Shown piece by piece: positions 9,188-22,110 of a stretch of 39,780 nucleotides of DNA; positions within the stretch are counted from its first letter, which is position 1; each line of letters begins with the position of its first letter. Position numbers and translations under genes: made by a program. Source of the stretch: CAMLHP01 sp035712285 (lineage in GTDB: Bacteria; Gemmatimonadota; Gemmatimonadetes; Gemmatimonadales; GWC2-71-9); assembly GCA_035712285.1 (NCBI GenBank), contig DASTBA010000049.1, positions 1 to 39,780 on the forward strand, written 5' to 3'. Under the pieces are notes generated by a model that was not told the DNA's origin, made no database searches, and saw nothing but the letters and a program-made list of their open reading frames with translations.

Positions 9188-10043
9188 CGGGCGCGCTCTT
9201 CCGGTTGCCGACGTAGCGCCAGCCGAAACGTCCCTTGATGCAGAGGTTGCCGCGGGTGATGGAGTGGTCCAGCGGCGAGGTGACCCGGACGATCTCGTTG
9301 TCCTGGACCCGCAGCTCCAGCGTGCAGCCGACGCCGCAGTAGGGGCAGATCGTGTCGGTCACCTTCTGCCGGCTCTCGTCCCAGGTGCCCGCCTCGCGGC
9401 GGTCGTGCTCGCTCTTGAACATGAGGGCGCCGGTGGGGCAGACGGCGATGCAGTTGCCGCAGTACACGCAGGCGGAGTCCGGCAGCGGCACCTCCATCTC
9501 GGTGGAGATCCGCGCGTCGAAGCCGCGGCCGGCCACGGCGATGGCGAAGGTGTTCTGGTAGTCGGTGCCGCACGCCTCCACGCACTTGTAGCAGAGGATG
9601 CACTTGCCGTAGTCGCGGACGTAGAGGTCGTTGTCCACCTTGACCGGCTGCTCCACGGTGGCGGCGGATGGGCCGTATCGTTCGGGGCGGCAGCCGTAGT
9701 CCGCCAGCCACCCCTCGACGTTCGGTGCGGTGGAGAGGTCCACCGAGGAGGCCAGGAACTCCAGCACCATCTTCCGGCTGTGCCGGACCCGCTCGGTACC
9801 GGTCTTCACCTTCATGCCGTCCGCGGCCGGCCGGGAGCAGGAGGGGACCAGCACCCGCGAGCCCTCGAGCTCCACCACGCACACCCGGCAGGCGTTCACC
9901 GGGTGCAGGGTCTCGAGATAGCAGAGCGTGGGCGTCTCGCGCTTGAGCGCGCGGCACGCGTCCAGGATGGTCGAGCCCTCGGGGACGGTCACCGATTCGC
10001 CGTCGACGGAGAGGGTGACCGTGCGCTCTGTCTGTGCGGTCAT
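9174..10043 (-). CDS. Formate dehydrogenase iron-sulfur subunit: NuoG-like N-terminus plus the detached Fe4S4 domain of the alpha subunit
   Basis: The 289-residue product has ligands for four clusters. A [2Fe-2S] ferredoxin domain uses C41, C52, C55 and C69. Two [4Fe-4S] sites use C148/C151/C154/C158 and C192/C195/C198/C202. A final Fe4S4 domain uses C233, C236, C240 and C268, followed by IKGRFGWRYV, which is normally the first part of the molybdopterin subunit. The chain stops right where the catalytic domain would continue, and that domain is encoded at 11896-13827. K270 corresponds in position to the lysine that bridges the Fe4S4 cluster and the pterin in FDH-H. The NADH-G His-Cys cluster region seems lost. 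The ATG at 10043 has AGGAGG 7 bases upstream and overlaps the NuoEF stop by 4 bases. Confidence 0.9.
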   Translation of the reverse strand: MTAQTERTVTLSVDGESVTVPEGSTILDACRALKRETPTLCYLETLHPVNACRVCVVELEGSRVLVPSCSRPAADGMKVKTGTERVRHSRKMVLEFLASSVDLSTAPNVEGWLADYGCRPERYGPSAATVEQPVKVDNDLYVRDYGKCILCYKCVEACGTDYQNTFAIAVAGRGFDARISTEMEVPLPDSACVYCGNCIAVCPTGALMFKSEHDRREAGTWDESRQKVTDTICPYCGVGCTLELRVQDNEIVRVTSPLDHSITRGNLCIKGRFGWRYVGNRKSAPDAGT

Positions 10044-11911
10044 CGCGCCGCCTCCTGAAAGAGACCCAGCCGCTTGACGGCGGATTCCACCGCGCCGTAC
10101 GCCGTCTGCCCCAGCCCGCAGATGGATGCATCCTTCATGGCGAGCCCGATTTCCTCCAGCAGCGCGAGATCGGCGTGGTTGCCGGACCGCTTCGCCTGCA
10201 GGCGGTGCAGCGCTTCCTCCTGCCGCACCGTGCCGACGCGGCACGGCACGCACTGGCCGCAGGACTCATCGCGGAAGAACTGCGCGATCCGCCGCAGCGT
10301 GTCCCTGAGGTCGGCCTGGCGATCGAACACCATGACCACGCCGGAGCCGAGGGTGGCACCGGCGGCGCGCGCACCCTCGAAGCTGAGAGGGATGTCGCGT
10401 TCGTCGCCGCGGATGAACGTACCGGCGGCGCCACCCAGCAGGATGGCCTGCGTGTCGCTTGCCGGCGGGGCGCCCGCCATGTCGAGCAGCGCACCGAGCG
10501 CCGTGCCGGACGGGACTTCATACACGCCCGGCCGCTGCACCGCGCCGGAGAGGCAGAAGAGCCGCGTGCCGGTGGACTGCTCGGTGCCGATGCGGGCGAA
10601 GGCGTCGCCACCTTCCGTGATGATGAACGGAATGTTGGCGAGGGTCTCCACGTTGTTCACCAGCGTGGGTTTCCGGAAGAGTCCGGCCTCGGCGGGGAAG
10701 GGCGGCTTGTTGCGCGGCTCGCCCCGGTAGCCTTCGATCGAGTTGAAGAGCGCCGTCTCCTCGCCGCAGATGTAGGCGCCGGCCCCGCGCCGGATCTCGA
10801 TGTCGAACCGGAAGCCGGCCCCGGCGGCATTGGCGCCCAGCCAGCCGCGCTTCCGCGCGGCGGCGATCGCCGCGGTGAGCCGGGCCAGCGCCACGGGGTA
10901 CTCGCCCCGGAGATAGATGTAGCCCTGTTCCGCTCCCACGGCGTAACCGGCGATGATCATCGCCTCGATGATGGCGAACGGATCCTCCTCCAGCAGGACC
11001 CGATCCTTGAACGTGCCCGGCTCCGACTCGTCGGCGTTGCAGATGACGTAGTGCGGGGTGGCGGCTGCCTTCGCCACCGCCTCCCACTTCCGCCCGGTGG
11101 GGAACGCCGCGCCGCCGCGTCCCATGAGCCTGGAAGCGGCGACTTCCCGGATCACGGCATCGCGGCCGAGCTCGATTGCACGCCGGAGTGCCTGCCCGCC
11201 GCCGGTCCGTTCGTAGGCGGTGATGTCCGCGGGATCGGGGGCGCCGGTGCGCCTGAGCAGCCGGAGGCCAGGCTCTCCCTGTTGCGGCAGGGGCGGGCGA
11301 CCGCGCGTCGGCAGCACTCCCGTCTGCACCGCCGCCACCGCCTCGGCGGGAGTGACGGCCCCCACATGCGCCTCGACCGGATCCGCACCAGCCACGGTGA
11401 GCAGCACGGCGGGCGCCTGGTCGCAGAGACCGAGGCAGGGGCTCGGAAGCCAGCCCGCCTCGGCCACGTTCACGCTCTCCGCACCATCGGGTGGGGCGTG
11501 ATGCGCGGGGCCGCAGCGCCGCTCGAGCTCGGCGGTGATCGCCCGCGCGCCCCGCGTGCGGCAGGCGATGTCGTCGCAGACGTGAAGGGTACGGCGCGGG
11601 CGCGGGGCGGTGGCGAGGAGCCCGTAGAACGTGGCGACACCCCAGGCCTCGGCGGGCGGGACGTCGAGGCGGGCGCATACATACATCAGGCCGCCTTCGC
11701 TCACCCAGCCGGCGCGGGACTGGAGCGCATGAAAGGCGGGCAGCAGCTCGTGCCGCCGCGCGCGGAGCGCATGGCCGCCGAATGCGACATGCCCGTCCCG
11801 TGCCGCCACGCGCTCGCCGCCATCCCACCCCGATGCGGGCGGGCCCAGTACGGCATCCACGGCGGAACGTTCTTCGGGGGTGGGCTGGGCGCCGCTCAGG
11901 CGGAGGTCCAC
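10040..11911 (-). CDS. NAD-dependent formate dehydrogenase diaphorase subunit, NuoE-NuoF fusion
   Basis: The product has about 623 residues. The N-terminal ~190 residues are NuoE/FdsG-like, with thioredoxin-fold [2Fe-2S] cysteines in VCDDIAC and CLGLC. The rest is NuoF/FdsB-like: the NADH/FMN motif GRGGAAFPTGRKWEA, NADESEPGTFKDR, GAGAYICGEETAL, and [4Fe-4S] cysteines in SCGQCVPCR plus ICGLG. It passes electrons between the formate-oxidising subunit and NAD+. NuoE-NuoF fusions are known in other FDH beta subunits. The start is uncertain: I use the GTG at 11911, which overlaps the end of the catalytic gene by 16 bases; a GTG at 11947 is also possible. The next gene overlaps its stop by 4 bases. 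Confidence 0.9.
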   Translation of the reverse strand: MDLRLSGAQPTPEERSAVDAVLGPPASGWDGGERVAARDGHVAFGGHALRARRHELLPAFHALQSRAGWVSEGGLMYVCARLDVPPAEAWGVATFYGLLATAPRPRRTLHVCDDIACRTRGARAITAELERRCGPAHHAPPDGAESVNVAEAGWLPSPCLGLCDQAPAVLLTVAGADPVEAHVGAVTPAEAVAAVQTGVLPTRGRPPLPQQGEPGLRLLRRTGAPDPADITAYERTGGGQALRRAIELGRDAVIREVAASRLMGRGGAAFPTGRKWEAVAKAAATPHYVICNADESEPGTFKDRVLLEEDPFAIIEAMIIAGYAVGAEQGYIYLRGEYPVALARLTAAIAAARKRGWLGANAAGAGFRFDIEIRRGAGAYICGEETALFNSIEGYRGEPRNKPPFPAEAGLFRKPTLVNNVETLANIPFIITEGGDAFARIGTEQSTGTRLFCLSGAVQRPGVYEVPSGTALGALLDMAGAPPASDTQAILLGGAAGTFIRGDERDIPLSFEGARAAGATLGSGVVMVFDRQADLRDTLRRIAQFFRDESCGQCVPCRVGTVRQEEALHRLQAKRSGNHADLALLEEIGLAMKDASICGLGQTAYGAVESAVKRLGLFQEAAR

Positions 11912-13827
11912 GCTGGCTCTTTCATCGGCTCGATCCGCACGGCGCACGCCTTGAACTCGGCGGTGCCCGACTTCGGGTCGGTCGCATCGATGGTGAGAAG
12001 GTTGACGCGCACGTCGTCCTGGTTGTGCAGCGTCATGAACACGAGTCCGGGCCGCATGTTCGGTTCGACATGCACCGGTGCCGTCACGCTGCCGCGACGG
12101 GAGGTGACCGATACCATGCCGCCCTCGGTCACGCCGAGCCGCGCGGCGTCCTCGGGCGAGAGGTCCAGCGCCTCCCGGCGGCGCAGCGGGGATGGATACC
12201 CCGCCGTCTGCACGCCGGTGTTGTAGGAATCGAGCCGGCGCCCGGTGGTGAGCTGGAACGGGTACTCGTCATCCGGCATCTCCACCGGCGGCGCATGCTC
12301 CACGACGGAGAACGGTGCCGCCATTCCGCCACGCGGATGCTCCCAGAGCCGTCCGTGAATGAAGGGCGATCCGGGGTGCGACTCGTCGGGGCAGGGCCAC
12401 TGGATGCCGCCGAGCTCCTCGAGGCGCGGATAGGTCATGCCGCCGAACATCGCGGGTGCGAGCGTCCGCACCTCGGTCCAGACCGATTCGGCGGTGGGGC
12501 TGCCCCAGTCCACGCCGAGGCGCTTCGCGAGCTCGGTGAGGATCCAGAGCTCGTCGCGCGCCTCGCCCGGCGGATCGAGGGCCCGGCGCACGCGCTGCAC
12601 CCGCCGCTCGCTGTTGGTGAAGGTGCCCTCGCCCTCGCACCAGCTCGCGGTGGTGGGCAGGACCACGTGCGCCATCTGGGCCGTCTTCGTGAGGAAGATG
12701 TCCTGCACCACCATGTGCTCCAGGCCGCTCATCAACGCCTGCACGCGGTGCTGGTCCGCCTCCGACTGGGCCGGATTCTCGCCGATCACGAAGAGGCCGC
12801 GCATCTCGCCGCGCTCCATCGCGCCGAACATGTCGGTGATGTGCCAGCCGAGGCGATCGGGGAGCTTCACCTTCCAGGCGCGCTCGAACCGGCTCCGGAC
12901 CTCGGGATCGAGCGGGTCCTGGAATCCCACCAGCTTGTTGGGGATGGCGCCCATGTCGCCGCCGCCCTGCACGTTGTTCTGGCCGCGGAGCGGACTCAGC
13001 CCCGATCCCCAGCGGCCGACATGCCCGGTGAGCAGCGAGAGGTTGATGAGCGCCAGGACATTGTCCACCGCATTGTGGTGCTCGGTGATGCCCAAGGTCC
13101 AGCAGATGATGGCGCGGTCCGCCCGGCCATAGGCCAGCGCCGCCTCCCGGATGACCTCGCCGGGGACGCCGGTCAGCTGCTCGGCGCGCTCCAGGGTGTA
13201 CGCCTCCACGCAGGCGCGGTAGGCCTCGTACCCGGTGGTGGCATTCGCGATGAACGCCTCGTGCGCCAGCCCCTCGTGGATGATGACCCGCGCCATGGCG
13301 TTGGCGAGGGCGATGTCGCTGCCGACGTCGAGGCCGAGCCAGACGTCCGCCCACTGGGCAGACGTCGTCCGCCGGGGGTCCACCGCATAGAGCCGGGCTC
13401 CGCGGTTCACCCCCTTCAGGATGTGATGGTAGACGATCGGATGGTTCTCCCGGGGGTTCGCCCCCCAGAGGAAGATCACATCCGTCTCCTCCATCTCGCG
13501 GTACGAGCAGGTGCCCCCGCCCGCACCGAACACCGTCGCCAGACCGACGACGCTAGGCGCGTGTCACGTTCGGTTGCAGCTGTCCACGTGATGCGAGCCG
13601 AAGGCCACGCGGGCCAGCTTGCCCGCGAGGAAATTGAGCTCGTTCGTGGACTTGGAGCAGCTGAAGATCCCGATGCCGTCGGCGCCGCGTGCGGCGCGGA
13701 TGCGGGCGAAGCCTTCCGCTGCCCGGTCGAGCGCGTCATCCCACGACGCGGGGCGGAGTTCGCCACGCGTGCGGATGAGCGGCTCGGTGAGCCGGACGTA
13801 GCCGCTGCCGTTCCTGCCATTCTGCAT
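11896..13827 (-). CDS. fdhA: Selenocysteine-containing formate dehydrogenase catalytic subunit (molybdopterin part, lacking the Fe4S4 domain)
   Basis: Reading through an in-frame UGA at 13564-13566 gives one 643-residue protein with selenocysteine at residue 88. The local sequence VDSCNRT-U-HAPSVVGL matches the active site of selenocysteine formate dehydrogenases (U-H-x-P-S-V). Downstream blocks are typical of the family: ETDVIFLWGANPRENHPIV, RGQNNVQGGGDMG, FVIGENPAQSEAD, and the C-terminal molydop-binding domain (FQLTTGRRLDSYNTG). The usual N-terminal CxxCxxxC...C domain is missing and lies in the gene at 9174-10043. The ATG at 13827 has GGAGG 8 bases upstream, and a TGA directly precedes the ATG, so there is no upstream extension. 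A standard annotation would break this gene into two ORFs, 13564-13827 and 11896-13533. Confidence 0.9.
13534..13566 (-). promoter_or_regulatory. Selenocysteine UGA codon and SECIS-like hairpin
   Basis: The UGA at 13564-13566 is followed after 11 bases by a 7-bp stem. Its 5' arm is 13552-13546 and its 3' arm is 13540-13534, with one T.G pair. It is capped by the loop GGTCT at 13545-13541. As I recall it, E. coli fdhF also has the codons GGU CUG as the seventh and eighth after its UGA, so position and loop agree. Bacterial SelB binds such a loop to recode UGA. No selA, selB, selC or selD gene is in this window. Confidence 0.85.
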
Positions 13828-13867
13828 TCAGCAATCCTCCGGACGTGGAGGTCAGGGCGGTCTGCTA

Positions 13868-13896
13868 ATAGTACGGTTCCCGCGGGCCATGGTCAA
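13868..13896 (-). promoter_or_regulatory. Near-consensus sigma70-type promoter of the fdh operon
   Basis: On the minus strand a -35 box TTGACC (13896-13891) and a -10 box TACTAT (13873-13868) are separated by exactly 17 bases. Each box matches consensus at 5 of 6 positions. Transcription would start near 13861, giving a leader of about 35 bases before the ATG at 13827. It lies in the only gap in front of the formate dehydrogenase genes. Confidence 0.65.
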
Positions 13897-13912
13897 AGCC
13901 GCGGATCGCGGC
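13895..13912 (-). terminator. Short hairpin with T run after the LRR gene
   Basis: A perfect 6-bp stem (gccgcg/cgcggc, 13898-13912, loop of 3) is followed on the minus strand by TTT at 13897-13895. It begins 15 bases after the stop of the LRR gene and overlaps the -35 box of the fdh promoter. It may be a weak intrinsic terminator separating the two units. Confidence 0.35.
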
Positions 13913-13926
13913 CGGACCGTCCGGCG

Positions 13927-15855
13927 TCAGCGCCAGTATTTCACCGTGACGCGCGGCGGGAAGGCGTCCGCCACGGCGCGCGTGAGCTGCGCCCCCGCGA
14001 CGCTCAGTTCCCGGAGGCGCGGGAGCCGCGCGAGCTGCGCAATGCCGGCGTTCGTGAGCCCGTGGCAGGCATCGAACGTGATGCGCTCCAGCGAGTCCAT
14101 CTGCGACAGCAGCGCCGGCGTGCGGTCGGTGACGGTCGTGTAGCTGTTGAAGTACGAGGTGAGCCGCCGGAGTCCGGTGATCTGCCCGGTCGCGGCATCG
14201 GTGGTATCCCGGCAGTACATGAGCACCAGCGACTCGAGCTGCTCGCACTTGCCGACATGCCGGTAGCCGGTGTCCGGGATGTCCATCGGCATGAGTTCCC
14301 GGAGCGCCGGGAACTCCGGCAGCAGGGCCACACCCTCGTCCGCCACATTCAGGCAGCTGACCGAGAGCCCCTGGAGCGCCGGCATCCGGGCGAGCGCCTT
14401 GAAGCCCCGGGTCCGCAGGTTGTGGCAGCGGCGACCCCAGATGCGCTCGATGGAGCGGGATGCCGCCAGCGCGGTGAATCCGTCGTCCCCGGCCTCGGTA
14501 TCCTGGATGCCGAGGAAGCGGAGCGCCGGCATGCGCGCGATCCACGGCATCCAGTCATCCTTCGCGTCCACGGCGAGCATGCCCAGGTGCGGCAGGTCGC
14601 ACAGGGCTTCCATCGCGGCCGCCGTGATGCCGAGCTCGCGCGCGTCGAGATTGAGTCCGAAGAGGCCGTCCAGTCCGCGGAGCTGCGCCATGCCGGCGTC
14701 GGTGAACGGCCCCCGCAGGAGGAGCTGGTTGGGTTCCGCCTCGTAGCTGGTGAGCGCGAGGCGGATTTCTCCGCCCTGCCAGGACTTGAACACCGGAAAC
14801 TGGTGCAGCAGGGCGAGGCCGGCGTCGCTGACCTCGTTGCCGCTCCGGAGCTGGCCGAGATGGGGTTTTCCCGCGAGGGCGCGGAGGGCACCGTCGCCAG
14901 TCCTGGTCCACGCGAGATCCACGTGGCGGAGTGCGTGGCACCGGGCGAGATGGCGGACGCCCTGATCGGTCACGCGCGTCATGGAGAGCGAGATGCGCTC
15001 GAGGGACGTGAGCTCGCCGAGGGCCGCGAGGCCCTGATCGGTCACGGCGGTCCCGCTCAGGTCGAGCCGGCGGAGCCTGGGCATGCGCGCGAGGTGGCGA
15101 ATTCCCTCGTCCGTGACCGCCTTCGAGCCGCCGAGGCCGAGTACCTGGAGCGTATCAAGCGAGGCAACGCCCGCGAGTACGGCATCCGTCATCTGGCCGC
15201 GGGCATCGAGCACCAGGTCCGGCTCGGCCGCACCTGCCTGGAGGATGCGGTCCCAGTCGCGCGATTCGAACACCGTCTCCGCGTGTTCAGGATCGGTGCC
15301 GCGTGCCACGCGGACCGGCTTCGCGGCCATCGGGATGCCGCCGGGCATGACGGCCACGAAGCGTCGCAGCGCGTCCCAGTCGTCGAAACCATGCTCCCGA
15401 GCCACGAGGTGCCGCGCGTCGTCGAGCGTGATCTCGACGTCGTCCGATCCCGGCGCCGGCCGCTTGCCGAGATCGAGCTGGACGTAGGCACGCATGCCGC
15501 GCCAGGGCCGCCGGTGCCAGGTGAGGCGGTAGTGGCGTTCCATCGCCTCGGGCGTGCCGGTGCGGTAGGCCTCCAGCAGCGCGTCCGCCATCGCCTGGTA
15601 ACGCGCGAGCGACCGCGCACTGGCACCGGGATCCGGTGCCAGCGCGTGCTTGAGGTCGCTCCAGCCGGGGAAGCCCTGCTCCCGCGCGAGGGCGAGCTGC
15701 ACGTCGCGCAGGGCGGGATTCGCGGGCGCGGCGGCCAGGACGCGACGGAGACGCATGGTGGCACCGGTCTCGCCGGCCTGAACCGCCGCGTGCCACTGCT
15801 TGGCTTCCTTCTTGAGGCTGTCGAGGGTGCGACGGCGGAATTCGGATGAACTCAT
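13927..15855 (-). CDS. Leucine-rich repeat protein with an N-terminal helical/ankyrin-like region
   Basis: The 642-residue product has no signal peptide. Residues 1 to about 190 form a charged helical region with two related blocks (LAREQGFPGWSDLKHAL and VAREHGFDDWDALRRFV), a pattern seen near ankyrin-type modules. From about residue 230 onward there are LRRs of about 24 residues of the cysteine-containing/GALA-like type, for example LRRLDLSGTAVTDQGLAALG and LERISLSMTRVTDQGVRHLA. The C-terminal third has degenerate repeats. It is probably a cytoplasmic protein-protein interaction scaffold; the partner is unknown. The ATG at 15855 has GGAGGAAGG upstream. It precedes the fdh operon but seems to be a separate unit. 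Confidence 0.85.
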   Translation of the reverse strand: MSSSEFRRRTLDSLKKEAKQWHAAVQAGETGATMRLRRVLAAAPANPALRDVQLALAREQGFPGWSDLKHALAPDPGASARSLARYQAMADALLEAYRTGTPEAMERHYRLTWHRRPWRGMRAYVQLDLGKRPAPGSDDVEITLDDARHLVAREHGFDDWDALRRFVAVMPGGIPMAAKPVRVARGTDPEHAETVFESRDWDRILQAGAAEPDLVLDARGQMTDAVLAGVASLDTLQVLGLGGSKAVTDEGIRHLARMPRLRRLDLSGTAVTDQGLAALGELTSLERISLSMTRVTDQGVRHLARCHALRHVDLAWTRTGDGALRALAGKPHLGQLRSGNEVSDAGLALLHQFPVFKSWQGGEIRLALTSYEAEPNQLLLRGPFTDAGMAQLRGLDGLFGLNLDARELGITAAAMEALCDLPHLGMLAVDAKDDWMPWIARMPALRFLGIQDTEAGDDGFTALAASRSIERIWGRRCHNLRTRGFKALARMPALQGLSVSCLNVADEGVALLPEFPALRELMPMDIPDTGYRHVGKCEQLESLVLMYCRDTTDAATGQITGLRRLTSYFNSYTTVTDRTPALLSQMDSLERITFDACHGLTNAGIAQLARLPRLRELSVAGAQLTRAVADAFPPRVTVKYWR

Positions 15856-15960
15856 GGGACCTTCCTCCCGGATGCCTGGAGTCCGCTGAGTTCAGGCCGG
15901 AAGAAGGTGCTGGCGATGTTCCTGCAGACTGCGTCTGGGTGGGATCATTCCCTGGCCGCG

Positions 15961-16007
15961 GACCGGAGGCGCCCCAGCGCGCTCTGCCTGAACTTTGGCC
16001 TCCGGTC
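15961..16007 (-). terminator. Inverted repeat downstream of the 16038 lipoprotein gene
   Basis: A perfect 10-bp inverted repeat, gaccggaggc (15961-15970) and gcctccggtc (15998-16007), with a 27-base loop lies just past the 3' end of the minus-strand gene ending at 16038. It could act as a terminator or RNA-stabilising hairpin. There is no T run, so this is tentative. The rest of 15856-16037 shows nothing else I can identify. Confidence 0.3.
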
Positions 16008-16037
16008 GCGGGCTGTCAAGCTGATGCGCGTCCGGGC

Positions 16038-16538
16038 TCACATGTGATGGCCGGCTCCCGCATGATGATCCTGTCGCTGGAAGGCGAGAAATTCGTGGAT
16101 GGCGGCGATCGCGGCGGAATCGCGGGTGGTGATGCGGACGGCACCGCCCCGGGGAAGCGACTCCACGGTGTAGGTGATGACGGCACGGCGCGCCGCCATC
16201 GCGACAGTGCCCGGCACCGTCCGGTCGTGCACGGCGCCGGGCAGGCGGAAATCACCGGCGGCAAACTGCGCGGCGATGGTCGCCATGTGGGCGCGGATCT
16301 GCGCGACACCGGCGCTGTCGTCCACATCCCGCTGCAGTTCGATGCGACCGCCATCGGGCAGGGGCTGGAAGACGTGCGAGGAGGTGTACTGGTCCACGCC
16401 CATCACCGCGGCCCCGCGGGACTGCACGCCGGCGAAGGCAGAATCGGTGGCCGCCGCGGCGCGGCGCGCGTCGGGGGCCGAATCCGCGCTCCGGCAGGCC
16501 ACCGTCAGGAGCAATACCGCCAGCAGGCGGACTCGCAT
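16038..16538 (-). CDS. Lipoprotein of unknown function
   Basis: The 166-residue product starts at the ATG at 16538, which gives a proper signal peptide and lipobox (LLLTVAC). The longer open frame upstream overlaps the DUF4242 gene and is arginine-rich, so I reject it. The mature part alternates helices and strands (IRAHMATIAAQFAAGDFRLP) and ends in a His-rich tail (HHAGAGHHM) that might bind metal. I do not recognise a family with certainty. It lies 13 bases after the DUF4242 stop and is probably co-transcribed with it. Confidence 0.7.
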   Translation of the reverse strand: MRVRLLAVLLLTVACRSADSAPDARRAAAATDSAFAGVQSRGAAVMGVDQYTSSHVFQPLPDGGRIELQRDVDDSAGVAQIRAHMATIAAQFAAGDFRLPGAVHDRTVPGTVAMAARRAVITYTVESLPRGGAVRITTRDSAAIAAIHEFLAFQRQDHHAGAGHHM

Positions 16539-16551
16539 CACCGGGCCGGGT

Positions 16552-16818
16552 TCAGCGGAACATCGCCGGGCTGATCTCCTGCGCCACGACCGCGACCCGG
16601 TCCACCGGGATCTGCGCCCGGCGGCCATGCTCCCAGATGAGCTCCTCATTCGGTGCCTCGTACTCGCAGTAGATCTTGCCTTCCTCGTGCGAGACGAAGC
16701 TCCGGATCCACTTCACGCCCTCCAGTTCCGCGATCGCGGCCAGCGAGCGCCGGGCAGCGGCCTCGAGTTCGTCGGGGCTCAGCTGCCCCACCGTGCGTTC
16801 GATGATGTACCGGGGCAT
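16552..16818 (-). CDS. DUF4242 domain protein (SCO4226-like)
   Basis: The 88-residue protein begins MPRYIIERTVGQLSPDEL and contains IYCEYEAPNEELIWEHGRRA and PVDRVAVV. These are the characteristic blocks of the DUF4242 ferredoxin-like fold family; a Streptomyces member was reported as nickel-binding. There is no signal peptide. A strong GAGGAGG sits 5 bases before the ATG. It follows the large kinase gene by 35 bases on the same strand. The function is unknown; a small ligand- or metal-binding role is plausible. Confidence 0.85.
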   Translation of the reverse strand: MPRYIIERTVGQLSPDELEAAARRSLAAIAELEGVKWIRSFVSHEEGKIYCEYEAPNEELIWEHGRRAQIPVDRVAVVAQEISPAMFR

Positions 16819-16853
16819 CGTGTCCTCCTCAGGGTTGGCCTGAATTCTCGTGA

Positions 16854-21466
<4,613 letters not shown>

Positions 21467-21470
<4 letters not shown>

Positions 21471-22024
21471 GCGAGCTCCCGGTTGAGCCAGGCACGGGCC
21501 AGGGTCCAGTCGCGCTTGACGGTGGCGGCCGAGATGTCGAGTGCCGCCGCGGTCTCGTCCACATTCAGGCCGCCGAAGTAGCGGCACTCCACCACGCGGC
21601 ACTGGCGGGGACTGAGCTGCTCGAGCCGATCGAGTGCCTCGTCGAGCGCCGCGAAGCGCTGCATCCGGTCCTCGGCGCCGGGCGCCACGTCGTCGAGCGG
21701 GAGCGGTGTCGAGCCTCCGCCCCGCTTGGCCGCCCCGCGGTGCTCGGCGTGATTGATCAGGATGCGGCGCATCAGGCGCGACGACATCGCCAGGAAGTGG
21801 GCCCGGTCCTGCCACTGGATCTCGTGGAGGTCAACCAGCTTGAGGTAGGCTTCGTGCACCAGCGACCGGGTGTCGAGCGTGTGGCCGGCGCGCTCGCGGG
21901 AGAGCTGCCGGTGCGCCACGGCGCACAGTTCGTCGTAGACGCGGGTTACCACCCGGTCGAGGGCGCCGGTGTCGCCGCTCCGCGCGGCGGCCAGGAGTCG
22001 GGTGGTCTCGCCGATGTCGCGCAT
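21467..22024 (-). CDS. ECF-type RNA polymerase sigma factor (TIGR02999-like)
   Basis: The 185-residue product contains sigma region 2 (HTLDTRSLVHEAYLKLVD and the FLAMSSRLMRRILINHA segment) and region 4 (LSPRQCRVVECRYFGGL, then the helix-turn-helix NVDETAAALDISAATVKRDW). The pattern matches the TIGR02999 group of sigma-70 factors, often found beside Ser/Thr kinases in Gemmatimonadota, Acidobacteriota and Planctomycetota. I chose the ATG at 22024; earlier in-frame codons run into a GC-rich hairpin. The stop overlaps the kinase start (ATGA), so the two proteins should be made together. No anti-sigma factor is present nearby; the kinase is the probable regulator. Confidence 0.92.
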
Positions 22025-22069
22025 GGGGCGTGGGAAAGAATTACGCCGGGATCGCGCATTGAGCAAGCG

Positions 22070-22092
22070 GGCGCGGGGGCCGGCCCCGCGCC
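22070..22092 (-). terminator. Strong GC hairpin between a lipoprotein gene and the sigma factor
   Basis: A perfect 9-bp stem, ggcgcgggg (22070-22078) and ccccgcgcc (22084-22092), with a 5-base loop begins 18 bases past the stop at 22111 and 45 bases before the sigma-factor ATG. There is no T run on the minus strand. It could terminate or attenuate transcription from the upstream gene into the sigma-kinase operon. Confidence 0.4.
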
Positions 22093-22110
22093 GCGCGCAT
22101 GCGGCCAGGC

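Noticed and set aside
13534..13827. Reading the formate dehydrogenase as a pseudogene broken by a nonsense codon
   Set aside because: The stop is UGA, sits exactly at the catalytic Sec/Cys position, and is followed by a well-formed GGTCT hairpin; the rest of the gene is intact.
11782..15849. A 1,355-codon open frame on the plus strand across the fdh and LRR genes
   Set aside because: It is antisense to clearly recognisable FDH and LRR proteins, its translation is His/Arg/Gly-rich with no motif, and long shadow frames are expected at this GC content.
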